DNA of 62,190 nucleotides from an uncultured Paracoccaceae bacterium (lineage in GTDB: Bacteria > Pseudomonadota > Alphaproteobacteria > Rhodobacterales > Rhodobacteraceae). Below, piece by piece: positions 45,134 through 54,364 of this stretch. Position 1 is the first letter of the stretch; each line of letters starts with the position of its first letter. The notes under the pieces are model-generated. The model did no database searches. It worked only from the letters and a program-made list of their open reading frames with translations, and had not been told where the DNA came from. The stretch is from NCBI GenBank assembly GCA_937872465.1, contig CALMSR010000074.1, positions 1 to 62,190 of the forward strand, given 5' to 3'. The position numbers and the translations under genes were made by a program.

Positions 45134-46318
45134 TCAGGCCTCGTCAAGGCCGACCCAGCGCCTTTCCCGCGAGGAAAGCTGCGCGGCCTCGATCACCCGC
45201 TGCACCTCGTAGCCTTCGCGAAAATCCGCGAAGGGCCGGTCGCCGCCGGCGATCGCCTCGAGAAAGCCGCCCACTTCGATCGTCTTGAGGTCGTTGAAGC
45301 CGATCTGATGGCCGGGAGCGACGCAGAAACTCCCGTAGGGCGGGTGCTGCGGCCCCGCCGCGATGGTCCGGAAGCCGTTGCGCGCGCCGTCGCTCTCGAC
45401 CCTGAAATATTGCAGCTCGTTGAGGCGCTCCTGGGTGAAGACGAGCGCGCCCTTCTCCCCGGTCACCTCGAATTCGAGCTGCATCGTGCGACCGGTCGCG
45501 GTCCAGGTGGCCTCGATCGTGCCGCTGCAGCCGCGTTCGAAACGGACGAGCAGGCGCGCCTGGTCGTCCACCTCGACCGGCCGCCGCTCGCTCGATCCGG
45601 GCGCGACGGGCCGCGCGGGGATGACGGTCTCCACATCGCCGCAGACCCGATCGATCGGCCCGAGCAGGAAGCGCGCCATGTTGACGATGTGGCTGCCGAG
45701 ATCCATCAGCGCGCCGCCGCCGCCATCGGGCGCCAGGCGCCAGGTCCAGGGCGTCCCGGGATCGCTCATGAAACCTTCGGCATGGATGCCGCGAAATCCG
45801 GTGATCCGGCCGAGCTCGCCCGCGGCGATCATTTCGCGGGCCAGCGCGAGGATCGGATTGCGGATGTAGTTGAAGCCGACCTGGGTCACCACGCCGGCGC
45901 CTTCGGCGGCCGCGAGCATGGCATGCGCATCGGCGAGCCTGGTCGCCAGCGGCTTCTCGCAATAGCAATGCTTGCCGGCATCGACGGAAGCGAGGGCGAT
46001 CGGGGCGTGCAGCGCGTTCGGCGTGGTGATCGAGACCGCCTCGATCGCCGGATCCGCGACGACGGATTTCCAGTCGCTGGAATGGCGCCGGAAGCCCAGG
46101 CGGTGCGCGGCATCGGCCGCCTCGCTCGCGCCGGCGCCGACGATCGTGTCGAGCACCACCGGCCGCGGCAGCTCGAAGATGCCCCCGACCATCCGGTAGC
46201 CGAGCGCATGGGCCTTGGCCATGAAGCCGGTGCCGATCACGGCCACATGCAGCGGCGCGCCGGCCGGCGCCGCTGGCCCGGCCCGGCCGCCGGCGCCGAA
46301 GAGCACGTTCGCCGTCAT
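45134..46318 (-). CDS. Gfo/Idh/MocA-family oxidoreductase A
   Basis: 394 aa from ATG 46318 (ATGA overlap with the next gene). NAD-binding VAVIGTGFMAKAHALGYR, then CEKPLATRLADAH and DLGSHIVNMARFLLGP with the catalytic His region; C-terminal FNDLKTIEVGGFLEAI. Oxidises a sugar, inositol or related polyol. Forms a two-gene operon with the IolG-like gene. Confidence 0.87.
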   Translation of the reverse strand: MTANVLFGAGGRAGPAAPAGAPLHVAVIGTGFMAKAHALGYRMVGGIFELPRPVVLDTIVGAGASEAADAAHRLGFRRHSSDWKSVVADPAIEAVSITTPNALHAPIALASVDAGKHCYCEKPLATRLADAHAMLAAAEGAGVVTQVGFNYIRNPILALAREMIAAGELGRITGFRGIHAEGFMSDPGTPWTWRLAPDGGGGALMDLGSHIVNMARFLLGPIDRVCGDVETVIPARPVAPGSSERRPVEVDDQARLLVRFERGCSGTIEATWTATGRTMQLEFEVTGEKGALVFTQERLNELQYFRVESDGARNGFRTIAAGPQHPPYGSFCVAPGHQIGFNDLKTIEVGGFLEAIAGGDRPFADFREGYEVQRVIEAAQLSSRERRWVGLDEA

Positions 46319-47307
46319 GGCGCCACCCTGACCGGCAGGCCGGTCTCGCGCGAGCGCGTCGCCGCATCCGCGAGCTTCAGGGCCTTCACCCCGTCCGCGC
46401 CGCCGGGCTCGGGCCTCGTCCCGGTCCTGAGGCATTCGAGGAAGGCGTCGAGCTCGTTCCTGTAGGCGGCGGCGTAGCGCTCGAGGAAGAAATGGAGCAC
46501 CGGCGCCTGCAGGAAGCCGGCCTCGGTGGCCTGTTCGACGGTGGTCTCGTGGAGGTTGCCGGTGCGCAGCAGCCCCTTCGCGCCCAGCACCTCGACCCGC
46601 TGGTCATGGCCGTAGGTCGCCCGGCGCGAGAGCGAGATCTGGCAGATCGCGCCGGAGGCGGTGCGCAGGAGCACGGCGGCGGTGTCGATGTCCCCCGCCG
46701 CGCCGATCTCCGGATCGACCATGCAGGATCCGAGGGCGAAGACCTCCGTGGGGTCCTCGCCGAGCAGGAAGCGCGCCGCGTCGAAATCGTGGATCATCGA
46801 ATCCCGGTAGAGCCCGCCGGAGCGCGTCACGTAGCTGACCGGCGGCGGGGCGGGGTCGCGGGAGGTGATCGTGATGATCTCGATCCTGCCGATCGCCCCC
46901 GCGCGCAGCCGGCGCGCGAGGGTTCCGAGATGCGGGTCGAAGCGCCGCTGGAACGCGAGCATCAGCGGCACGCCGGCGGCCTCGGCCAGGGCGACCGCCC
47001 GTTCGGCGCGCGGGACCGAGAGGTCGATCGGCTTTTCGCAGAAGATCGCCTTGCCGGCGCGGGCGCAGCGTTCGATCAGGTCGGCATGGGTATCGGTGGG
47101 CGAGCAGATCAGCACCGCGTCGATCCCCTCGCCGTCGATGATCGCGTCGAGGCTGCGGACCTCGGCCTTCGTGCGCGTCGCCAGCCGCTCCGCCGCGGCG
47201 GGATCGGGGTCGGTGAGCGCGACGAGACGCGCGTCGGGATTGGCCGCGGCATTGGTGCCGTGAATGATCCCGATGCGGCCGGCGCCGATGAGTCCGAGAC
47301 GCTGCAT
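46315..47307 (-). CDS. Gfo/Idh/MocA-family oxidoreductase B, inositol 2-dehydrogenase-like
   Basis: 330 aa from ATG 47307. Rossmann RLGLIGAGRIGIIHGTNAAA, EKP motif in FCEKPIDLS, and MIHDFDAARFLLGEDP with catalytic Asp and His, as in myo-inositol 2-dehydrogenase (IolG). Length fits. Acts in the cytoplasm with the following paralogue; real substrate not proven by sequence. Confidence 0.87.
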   Translation of the reverse strand: MQRLGLIGAGRIGIIHGTNAAANPDARLVALTDPDPAAAERLATRTKAEVRSLDAIIDGEGIDAVLICSPTDTHADLIERCARAGKAIFCEKPIDLSVPRAERAVALAEAAGVPLMLAFQRRFDPHLGTLARRLRAGAIGRIEIITITSRDPAPPPVSYVTRSGGLYRDSMIHDFDAARFLLGEDPTEVFALGSCMVDPEIGAAGDIDTAAVLLRTASGAICQISLSRRATYGHDQRVEVLGAKGLLRTGNLHETTVEQATEAGFLQAPVLHFFLERYAAAYRNELDAFLECLRTGTRPEPGGADGVKALKLADAATRSRETGLPVRVAP

Positions 47308-47492
47308 GGCAATTCCCCCCTGGGTGACCGGGCCTTCGGCCGGAAGGTCCGGATTCATGTCGCAGACATCGCCCGGCTTGACCAGCGCGCTCGCAGGCGG
47401 GCGCCGTCTTGCATTCCCCGGCGGGAGGATCGAAACACGGGGGCGCGCGCCGGCGGGGCGCGGCGGATCGTCCGCGAAGGGGGTGCCGGGTC

Positions 47493-48305
47493 ATGATCGC
47501 CAATGTCCTCAGCATCGCCGGCACCGATCCCACGGGCGGCGCCGGCATTCACGCCGACATCAAGACGGTCTCGGCCCTCGGGGCCTATGCCATGGCGGCG
47601 GTGACCGCGGTGGTGGCGCAGAACACGCGCGGCGTCCGCTCCTTCGTCGCCCTCGATCCCGATTTCGTCGGCGAGCAGATCGACGCGGTCTTCGACGACG
47701 TGCGGGTGGATGCGGTCAAGGTCGGCATGGTGGCCAATGCCCGCATCGCCGAGACCATCGCGGGGCGGTTGAGGCGCCACGCGGCCCGCAACGTCGTGCT
47801 CGATCCCGTCATGGTGGCCAAGAGCGGCCATCACCTGCTGGATCCCGAGGCGGTTTCCGCGATCCGCGAGCATCTGGTGCCGCTCGCCACCGTCATCACC
47901 CCCAACCTTCCCGAAGCCGCGGTCCTGCTCGGCGCCGACGAGGCCTGGAGCCTGCCGCGGATGCGCGAGCGGGTCGGCGACCTATGGGGCCTCGGCCCGG
48001 ACTGGGTCCTGCTCAAGGGCGGCCATCTGGACGGATCGGAGGAAAGCACCGACCTGCTGCACGGGCCATCGGGGACGATCGCGTTTTCGGCGCCGCGGAT
48101 CCGTACCCGGAACGACCATGGCACCGGCTGCACGCTCTCGGCCGCGATCGCGGCGCTCCTGCCCACGCGTCCGGTCGAAGAGAGCGTGCGCGAGGCCAAG
48201 GCCTATATGCACGACGCGCTTGCCGCCAGCGGGGCGCTGGAGGTCGGCCAGGGGCATGGGCCGCTGCACCATTTTCACCGGCTTTGGGGCGGCCGCCCCC
48301 TGTAG
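47493..48305 (+). CDS. thiD: HMP/HMP-P kinase ThiD
   Basis: 270-aa ribokinase-fold enzyme phosphorylating hydroxymethylpyrimidine and its phosphate. Motifs: IAGTDPTGGAGIHADIKT, VKVGMVANARI, VLDPVMVAKSGHHLL, TPNLPEAAVLLG, LLKGGH and TRNDHGTGCTLSAAIAALL. ATG 47493 after AAGGGGG. It completes the thiamine route with thiCME 26 kb away but has no riboswitch of its own in view. Confidence 0.95.
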   Translation: MIANVLSIAGTDPTGGAGIHADIKTVSALGAYAMAAVTAVVAQNTRGVRSFVALDPDFVGEQIDAVFDDVRVDAVKVGMVANARIAETIAGRLRRHAARNVVLDPVMVAKSGHHLLDPEAVSAIREHLVPLATVITPNLPEAAVLLGADEAWSLPRMRERVGDLWGLGPDWVLLKGGHLDGSEESTDLLHGPSGTIAFSAPRIRTRNDHGTGCTLSAAIAALLPTRPVEESVREAKAYMHDALAASGALEVGQGHGPLHHFHRLWGGRPL

Positions 48306-48662
48306 AACGACATCCGGGTGAATCGACCGGCCGGGGATGCCTCCGGGGAACTGCATCCTGCCAGGCGGCCTCGTCGGCCCGAATCCCTCAAGCGCCCGGC
48401 GCACCCTCCCGCCCGCCGGGCCGCATCCGCATCCGTGTTCGGGTCAGGGGCATTCCGGCCGCCGCGGGCGATCCGCCGCGACCAGGGTGTCGGCGTGGAC
48501 CCTGAGGTCGCGCATCACCGCGGTGAGGACCGCCTTCCCCCGGCCTGCCCCGCGCGGCGAGGCGGTCGCGGAAGAAAGAACGCGGTCCGGAAGGGCCGGC
48601 CGCCGCCCTCTGGCAACAGGCCACCGCCGACCGTATATGTCGCCCGACTTCGGGAGAGGGCC
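48306..48662. other. Intergenic between thiD and hslV
   Basis: 357 bp. GCCCGGCG (48394-48401) and CGCCGGGC (48414-48421) form a hairpin resembling a decayed REP copy. The hslV promoter should be here; no clear heat-shock box is visible. Confidence 0.4.
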
Positions 48663-49220
48663 ATGAGCAAGGACGAGCGTTTCCCCGGCTGGCACGGCAC
48701 GACCATCGTCGCCGTGCGCAAGGCCGGCAGGGTGGTGGTGGCCGGCGACGGGCAGGTGAGCCTCGGCCAGACGGTGATCAAGGGCGGGGCGCGCAAGGTG
48801 CGCCGGATCGAGCCGGGCGGGCATCCGGTGGTCTGCGGCTTCGCGGGCTCGACGGCGGATGCCTTCACCCTGCTCGAGCGGCTCGAGACCAAGCTCGAGG
48901 CGGCACCGGGCCAGCTCGCCCGCGCCGCGGTCGATCTCGCCAAGGACTGGCGCACGGACAAGTACCTGCGCAATCTCGAGGCGATGCTGATCGTCACCGA
49001 CGGGCGGGATCTGCTGGTGATCACCGGGGCGGGCGACGTGCTCGAACCCGAGCACGACGTGACCGCCATCGGCTCGGGCGGCAATTTCGCGCTGGCGGCG
49101 GCCCGGGCGCTCTACGACAGCGATCTCGACGCCGAGGCGATCGCCCGCCGCGCCATGGCGATCGCCGCCGAGATCTGCGTCTACACCAACACCAGCCTGA
49201 CCGTCGAATCCCTCGGGTAG
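48663..49220 (+). CDS. hslV: ATP-dependent protease peptidase subunit HslV
   Basis: 185 aa. The N-terminus is processed before Thr13 (WHGTTIVAVRKAGR), the catalytic nucleophile. Proteasome-beta motifs VVVAGDGQVSLGQTVIKG, GFAGSTADAFTLLERLE and AIGSGGNFALAAARAL are intact. Forms the dodecameric peptidase core with HslU. Unlike most bacteria, hslU is not adjacent but 1.4 kb downstream beyond an opposite-strand gene. Confidence 0.97.
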   Translation: MSKDERFPGWHGTTIVAVRKAGRVVVAGDGQVSLGQTVIKGGARKVRRIEPGGHPVVCGFAGSTADAFTLLERLETKLEAAPGQLARAAVDLAKDWRTDKYLRNLEAMLIVTDGRDLLVITGAGDVLEPEHDVTAIGSGGNFALAAARALYDSDLDAEAIARRAMAIAAEICVYTNTSLTVESLG

Positions 49221-49301
49221 TGATCGCCCGCCTTCGGGGGCGGACAGCGCTGGCGGCGCGGCACGGCCAGAACGCGGCCGGTCCGCGCCCGTGGACCCGC
49301 C

Positions 49302-50165
49302 TCAGAAGATGCGCCGGCGGCGGATCTCGACGCCGGCGGTGCCGTTCCGGTTCGGGCTCTTGTAGTGGAGCGTGACCGTCGCCTTGCCTACCACCTTGAA
49401 CACCGCGCCGACCGCGTCGAGCGGCGGTTCCTTCGCGCCGTCGACGGAAACCTCGATGATCCCGCCGGCGGGCGGGCTCTCGGTGGCGAAGCGGAAGGTC
49501 GTCACCTCGCCGGCCTTGGCCTCGAAGTCCCGTGGCGTGCAGTGGCGCAGTCCCTCCGCGTCCGGCGCCGCAGCCGTCACGCCGATGGGGGCGAGCAGCC
49601 CGTCGATGGCGAAGAGTTCCTCGACGAGGAAGCGGAAGCGCCGCGGCGACAGCTGGCCGCGCAGGACCAGCACGAAGGCGCCGACGATGATCAGCGCCTT
49701 GGAGATCGTCGCGAGCCCTGGCCCGACCCCGGCGGAGACGCCGGCGAGCGCCTCGAAACGCCGGGAGATGTCGCAGCGACCGAGCGTTCCGGCATCGAGC
49801 GAGACGAGCTGCGCCACCCCGTGCAGGTCCTCCGGCGCCACCGCCTGGAGATTGTCGGCGAAGACGCGCTCGTCGAAGCCGGTGTCGCGGCTGCCGGTCA
49901 GCGCGACGGCCACCTCGGCGATGTCGAGCATCGTCCCGAGGCGTTCGGTCACGTAGCCGAGCGTCTTGATGTCGGCGGTGGTGAAGCCCTCGCCGCCGCC
50001 GCAATCGAGCGCCAGCGCCAACGTGTCGCGGACGCGGGCGGCACGGGTCGTCACCTCCGCCCGGGTGCCGCCGCTGGCCGGAATGCGCGGCAGGATGGCG
50101 GCGAAGCGGTCCACCGCGGCGATGAACGCGCCGCCGGCCGAATGAGAATCGGTGAAATCGGACAT
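49302..50165 (-). CDS. Unknown protein with membrane segment and beta-rich tail
   Basis: 287 aa, not recognised. N-terminal ~145 residues are helical and soluble, a hydrophobic segment covers ~152-168 (ATISKALIIVGAFVLVL), and the C-terminal ~90 residues are strand-rich with an Ig/invasin-like repeat feel (GEVTTFRFATESPPAGGIIE, GKATVTLHYKSPNRNG). ATG 50165. It interrupts hslV-hslU in antisense orientation. Confidence 0.6.
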   Translation of the reverse strand: MSDFTDSHSAGGAFIAAVDRFAAILPRIPASGGTRAEVTTRAARVRDTLALALDCGGGEGFTTADIKTLGYVTERLGTMLDIAEVAVALTGSRDTGFDERVFADNLQAVAPEDLHGVAQLVSLDAGTLGRCDISRRFEALAGVSAGVGPGLATISKALIIVGAFVLVLRGQLSPRRFRFLVEELFAIDGLLAPIGVTAAAPDAEGLRHCTPRDFEAKAGEVTTFRFATESPPAGGIIEVSVDGAKEPPLDAVGAVFKVVGKATVTLHYKSPNRNGTAGVEIRRRRIF

Positions 50166-50616
50166 TCTATCGTTCTCCGTTGTGCGCCTCGGGCGGCCCG
50201 ATCGAAGCCGGGGCGCCTCGGCGCGTTGCTGCAATGCAAGGGATGCAGGGAGCTCGACGGATTGCCCGCCGGCCTGCCACCCCTCACATCCCTGAACGGA
50301 GCGCGGACCCACTTCGGATGCAGGGCCGGAGGATTTTTTTTCGGTCGCGGCGCCCTGCGCGCTGTCGTCGGGCGGTTGTGCCCTGCAAGGCTCACCCTGC
50401 GGTCCGGGACCGATGCCGGTGGCGAGGGCGTCGCGTCGGCGGCTGGCGGCTGGCCCCTCGCCCCCGCGGCGGTGGCGGGTCGTCGGGGGCCCCGGTTTTG
50501 CATTCCTCCTCACGAAAATGTAGCCAGCCGCGCGCCTGTGCCCCTCGCGGGCCTTGCGCCGTCGCCGGAAAGGCATAGGTCCGCCCGGACCGCCGAGCTT
50601 TGGGAGGACCGGACCG
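50166..50616. other. Intergenic between unknown protein and hslU
   Basis: 451 bp divergent region. Contains an 8-T run at 50334-50341 after GGAGGA; no hairpin precedes it. The hslU promoter lies here. No gene is recognised. Confidence 0.4.
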
Positions 50617-51924
50617 TTGAGCGAACTGACCCCGCGGGAGATCGTCTCCGAACTCGACCGGTTCATCATCGGCCAGAAGGATGCCAAGCGCGCCGTCGCG
50701 GTGGCGCTCCGCAACCGCTGGCGCCGCAAGCAGCTGCCGGACGACATCCGCGAGGAGGTGTACCCGAAGAACATCCTGATGATCGGCCCCACGGGGGTCG
50801 GCAAGACCGAGATCTCGCGCCGGCTGGCGCGGCTCGCGCGGGCGCCGTTCCTGAAGGTGGAGGCGACGAAGTTCACCGAGGTCGGCTATGTCGGCCGCGA
50901 CGTGGACCAGATCGTGCGCGACCTCGTGGATGCCGCCATCGTCATGGCGCGCGAGGACATGCGCGAGGCGGTCAAGGCCCGCGCCCATGCCGCGGCCGAG
51001 GAGCGGGTGATCGACGCGCTGGCCGGCGACGGCGCCCGCGAGCAGACCCGCGACATGTTCCGCAAGAAGCTGCGCGACGGCAGCCTCGACGACAAGGAGA
51101 TCGAGCTCGAGGTGGCCGATACCTCCAACCCCTTCCCGATGCTCGAGATCCCCGGCCAGCCCGGGATGAACATGGGCGCGCTCGATCTCGGCTCGATCTT
51201 CGGCAAGGCGATGGGCGGCCGCAAGACGCGCCGGCGCATGACGGTGGCGGCCTCCTACGAGCTCCTGATCACCGAGGAGGCCGACAAGCTCCTCGACCAG
51301 GAGGCGGTGACCCGCGCCGCCGTCGAGGCGGTGGAGCAGAACGGCATCGTCTTCCTCGACGAGATCGACAAGGTCTGCGCCCGCGCCGAGACCCGCGGCG
51401 CCGACGTGAGCCGCGAGGGCGTGCAGCGCGACCTGCTGCCGCTGATCGAGGGCACCACGGTCTCGACCAAGCACGGACCGGTGAAGACCGACCACATCCT
51501 GTTCATCGCCTCGGGCGCCTTCCACATCGCCAAGCCCTCGGACCTGCTGCCCGAGCTCCAGGGCCGGCTGCCGATCCGGGTGGAGCTGCGCGCGCTGACG
51601 GAAGGCGATTTCGTCCGCATCCTGACGGAGACCGACAATGCGCTGACCCGGCAATACACCGCGCTGATGGCGACCGAGAAGGTCGAAGTGACCTTCACCG
51701 AGGACGGGATCGCCGCGCTGGCCGCGATCGCCGCGGAGGTCAATCGCGCGGTGGAGAACATCGGCGCCCGCCGGCTCTACACGGTGATGGAGCGGGTGTT
51801 CGAGGATCTGGGCTTCACCGCGCCCGACCGCTCGGGGGATGCGGTGACGGTGGACGCGGCCTTCGTCGAGCAGCACCTCGGCGAATTGAGCCGGTCGGTG
51901 GATCTCAGCCGCTACGTGCTCTGA
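50617..51924 (+). CDS. hslU: HslU ATPase subunit (ClpY)
   Basis: 435 aa starting at TTG 50617 (GGGAGGA 9 bases upstream), which gives the standard family length and N-terminus LTPREIVSELDRFIIGQ. Walker A IGPTGVGKTEISRRLARL, pore loop region VGYVGRDVDQ, I-domain, Walker B GIVFLDEIDK and C-terminal YVL that activates HslV. Complete unfoldase. Confidence 0.97.
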   Translation: MSELTPREIVSELDRFIIGQKDAKRAVAVALRNRWRRKQLPDDIREEVYPKNILMIGPTGVGKTEISRRLARLARAPFLKVEATKFTEVGYVGRDVDQIVRDLVDAAIVMAREDMREAVKARAHAAAEERVIDALAGDGAREQTRDMFRKKLRDGSLDDKEIELEVADTSNPFPMLEIPGQPGMNMGALDLGSIFGKAMGGRKTRRRMTVAASYELLITEEADKLLDQEAVTRAAVEAVEQNGIVFLDEIDKVCARAETRGADVSREGVQRDLLPLIEGTTVSTKHGPVKTDHILFIASGAFHIAKPSDLLPELQGRLPIRVELRALTEGDFVRILTETDNALTRQYTALMATEKVEVTFTEDGIAALAAIAAEVNRAVENIGARRLYTVMERVFEDLGFTAPDRSGDAVTVDAAFVEQHLGELSRSVDLSRYVL

Positions 51925-51938
51925 GGATCAGGCGAGGA

Positions 51939-52106
51939 TCAGGCGTCCGCCCGCACGATCGTCCAGACGGAGAGCAGCGCGAGCGTGAGCGACCCGCTCA
52001 GGGAATAGAGCACCAGAGCACCCAGCAGGCTCCATCCGCCCAGCAGCGCGGCTGCCGCCACGAAGATCGCTGTGAGGATCGAGAGCAGGAGCTGGCCTAT
52101 GAGCAT
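51939..52106 (-). CDS. Small hydrophobic membrane protein
   Basis: 55 aa from ATG 52106. Two hydrophobic stretches (LLLSILTAIFVAAAALLGG, LGALVLYSLSGSLTLALLSV) separated by a short turn predict a two-helix inner-membrane protein. No family recognised. The frame upstream to 52184 is less convincing. Confidence 0.45.
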   Translation of the reverse strand: MLIGQLLLSILTAIFVAAAALLGGWSLLGALVLYSLSGSLTLALLSVWTIVRADA

Positions 52107-52299
52107 CGCGTCGCTTTCCGGTGGCTGCTTGTCATATGGGCAGGCGAGTCGGTTTCCGCAATTAACCCGCGCAAGTGTTAACAAACTACTACGTGACCGC
52201 GTCGGCGCGCATGTCCGATCCTGGGATCCCTAGGCGCTATCCGAGCCTTCGGACCGGGGCACCTGCCCCGTTGGGCTGCATTCCGCAGGCTTGTTCAAC

Positions 52300-53511
52300 C
52301 TACAGGCGATCTAGCGTGGCGTCCACCGATTCGCGACCCATCCGGAGGAGGCGCCGCATCGCCTCGACGCCGAAGGCCGGCCCGAGCGCCATCAGCGCCA
52401 GCGTCGCCGGCCAGCCGAGTCCGGCGGCGACCCATGGCACCGCCTGCACGGTGAAGAAGGTCAGGGTGAAGCCCAGGGCGGTCTGGAAGGTCATCAGGCT
52501 GCCGGCGCGCTCGGGCGGCGCCGCATCGGCCACCAGCGCCGAGAATTGCGCCGAATCGGGGATGACCGCGGCACCCCAGAGCAGGATCAGCACCGCCGTC
52601 AGCTGCCAGACGCCGCCGAAGCTCGCCGCCGTGGCGAGGCCGGCGGCGCCGCTCGTGAGCATCGCGCCCTGCGCGACCCGCGCCTTGCCGATCCGGTCGG
52701 CGACCCAGCCCGCGGGGATGCAGAGCAGCCCGCCGAGCGCGATGGCGGCGAAGCTGACGAGGCGCGCGGCATCGGGCGCGGCGGCGCCGAGCCCGGCGGC
52801 GAAACCCGCGGCCGCCGCGGCGCCGATCCAGGCCCAGAAGGCATAGAGCTCCCACATGTGGCCGAGATAGCCCGCATAGGCCAGGCGCAGCCGGCGATTC
52901 GTCCAGGCCAGCCGCAGGGCGCCCGGATCGAGGCTCGCGGCGCGGGCATGGAACGGCCCGAGGCCGGCGCCGAGGCCGAGCATCCCGCCCGCGGCGGCGA
53001 GGCCGGAGGCGAGCAGGGCGGTCGCCCGCCAGTCCGGCCCGCTGAAGAAGGCGAGCAGATGCGGCAGCGCCGTGCCGACGGTCAGGGATCCGACGAGGAT
53101 GCCGACCAGGAGGCCCCGGTCCCGGGTCCCCCAGCCGACGACGATCTTCATCCCCACCGGATAGACGCCGGCGAGGCAGGCGCCGGTCAGCGCGCGCAGG
53201 CCGATCTGCGCCGCGCCGCCGACCGGGGTCACGAGCAGCGCCGCATTGGCGGCGGCGGCGACGAGCGCCGAGCCGGCCAGCACCCGGCGCGGATCGAAGC
53301 GATCGGCCGTGCCATGCACCGCCAGCGCCAGCGCGCCGACGACGAAACCGATCTGGACCGCGCTCGACAAGGCCGCCGCCCGCCCGGGCCCGAGACCCGC
53401 CTCCGCCACGAGATCGGGCAGGATCGCGGCGGAGAGCAGCCAGAGGCTCATGGTCATCACCTCCGCCAGCGCGAGAAGCGCGACGCTGCGCAGCTTGCCC
53501 GGCGCGCTCAC
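52300..53511 (-). CDS. Major facilitator superfamily transporter
   Basis: 403 aa, about 12 hydrophobic helices. GTG 53511 start gives SAPGKLRSVALLALAEVMTM as helix 1. RFDPRRVLAG and ADRIGKARV are the cytoplasmic MFS loops after helices 2 and 8. Located after a purine nucleoside phosphorylase (26 bp apart), it may move nucleobases or nucleosides, but this is inference. Confidence 0.88.
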   Translation of the reverse strand: MSAPGKLRSVALLALAEVMTMSLWLLSAAILPDLVAEAGLGPGRAAALSSAVQIGFVVGALALAVHGTADRFDPRRVLAGSALVAAAANAALLVTPVGGAAQIGLRALTGACLAGVYPVGMKIVVGWGTRDRGLLVGILVGSLTVGTALPHLLAFFSGPDWRATALLASGLAAAGGMLGLGAGLGPFHARAASLDPGALRLAWTNRRLRLAYAGYLGHMWELYAFWAWIGAAAAAGFAAGLGAAAPDAARLVSFAAIALGGLLCIPAGWVADRIGKARVAQGAMLTSGAAGLATAASFGGVWQLTAVLILLWGAAVIPDSAQFSALVADAAPPERAGSLMTFQTALGFTLTFFTVQAVPWVAAGLGWPATLALMALGPAFGVEAMRRLLRMGRESVDATLDRL

Positions 53512-53536
53512 TTGCCCCGCCCGCCCGCGGCGCGGC

Positions 53537-54364
53537 TCATGCCCCGGCGAAGAGCCGCTGGAGGAGTGCTGCGATCGCCGCGCCGGCGGTCGCGGCATTG
53601 GCCAGGATCTCCTCGATGCTGTCGGGCGCCTGGTCGGGGCCGCCCGCGGCCGCGTTCGAGATCGCGGAAAGCCCGAGCACGGGCAGCCCGGCATGGGCGG
53701 CGGCGATCACCTCGATCACCGTCGACATGCCCACGGCGCTGCCGCCTGCCGCGCGCAGGAACCGCCGCTCGGCCGAGGTCTCCAGCGACGGCCCGGCCAC
53801 CGCGGCATAGATCCCCCGCCGGAGCGGAACGCCCGCCGCTTCCGCCGCCCGCAGCGCGGCCTCGCGCAGCGCCGGGTCATAGGCGCGCGAGAGATCGGGA
53901 AAGCGCGGGCCGAGATCGGGCTCGTCCGGGCCGGTCAGCGGATTGGCCCCGGTGAAGTTCAGGTGATCCTCGATCAGCATCACCGCGCCGGGCGCGAGGT
54001 CCGGGTCGAGCGCACCAGCGGCATTGGTGACGATCAGCCGCGCCGCGCCCAGCCGCGCCAGCAGATAGACCGGGAGCGCGATGTCGCGGGCGGACCAGCC
54101 TTCGTAGAGATGCAGGCGCCCCTGCATCAGCGCCACGCGTCGCCCGAAGAGACGCCCCGTCACCAGCCGCCCGGCATGGCCCGGCGCGGTGGAGACCGGG
54201 AAGCCGGCGATCTCGCCATAGGGAACGGCGGTCGGCTCCGCCAGGCGGTCGGCGAGCCCGCCGAGACCCGTTCCCAGGATGATCCCGGCCTCGACCGGCG
54301 CGCCGACCCGGTCGCGAAGCGACGCATGGGCGGCGGCGACGCGCGCGGCCTGCGACCCGGTCAC
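53537..54364 (-). CDS. Purine nucleoside phosphorylase
   Basis: 275 aa of the trimeric PNP/MTAP family. GIILGTGLGGLADRL (phosphate), GRLHLYEGWSARD, IVTNAAGALDPDLAPG, VAGPSLETSAERRFL and VGMSTVIEVIAAAHAG (base Glu/Met) are visible. Converts inosine or guanosine to base and ribose-1-phosphate. GTG 54364 overlaps the amidohydrolase stop as GTGA. Confidence 0.93.
   Translation of the reverse strand: MTGSQAARVAAAHASLRDRVGAPVEAGIILGTGLGGLADRLAEPTAVPYGEIAGFPVSTAPGHAGRLVTGRLFGRRVALMQGRLHLYEGWSARDIALPVYLLARLGAARLIVTNAAGALDPDLAPGAVMLIEDHLNFTGANPLTGPDEPDLGPRFPDLSRAYDPALREAALRAAEAAGVPLRRGIYAAVAGPSLETSAERRFLRAAGGSAVGMSTVIEVIAAAHAGLPVLGLSAISNAAAGGPDQAPDSIEEILANAATAGAAIAALLQRLFAGA

Noticed and set aside
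49365..52181. 938-aa plus-strand frame around hslU
   Set aside because: It runs antisense to the unknown gene and then out of frame through hslU, whose true frame has all ATPase motifs.
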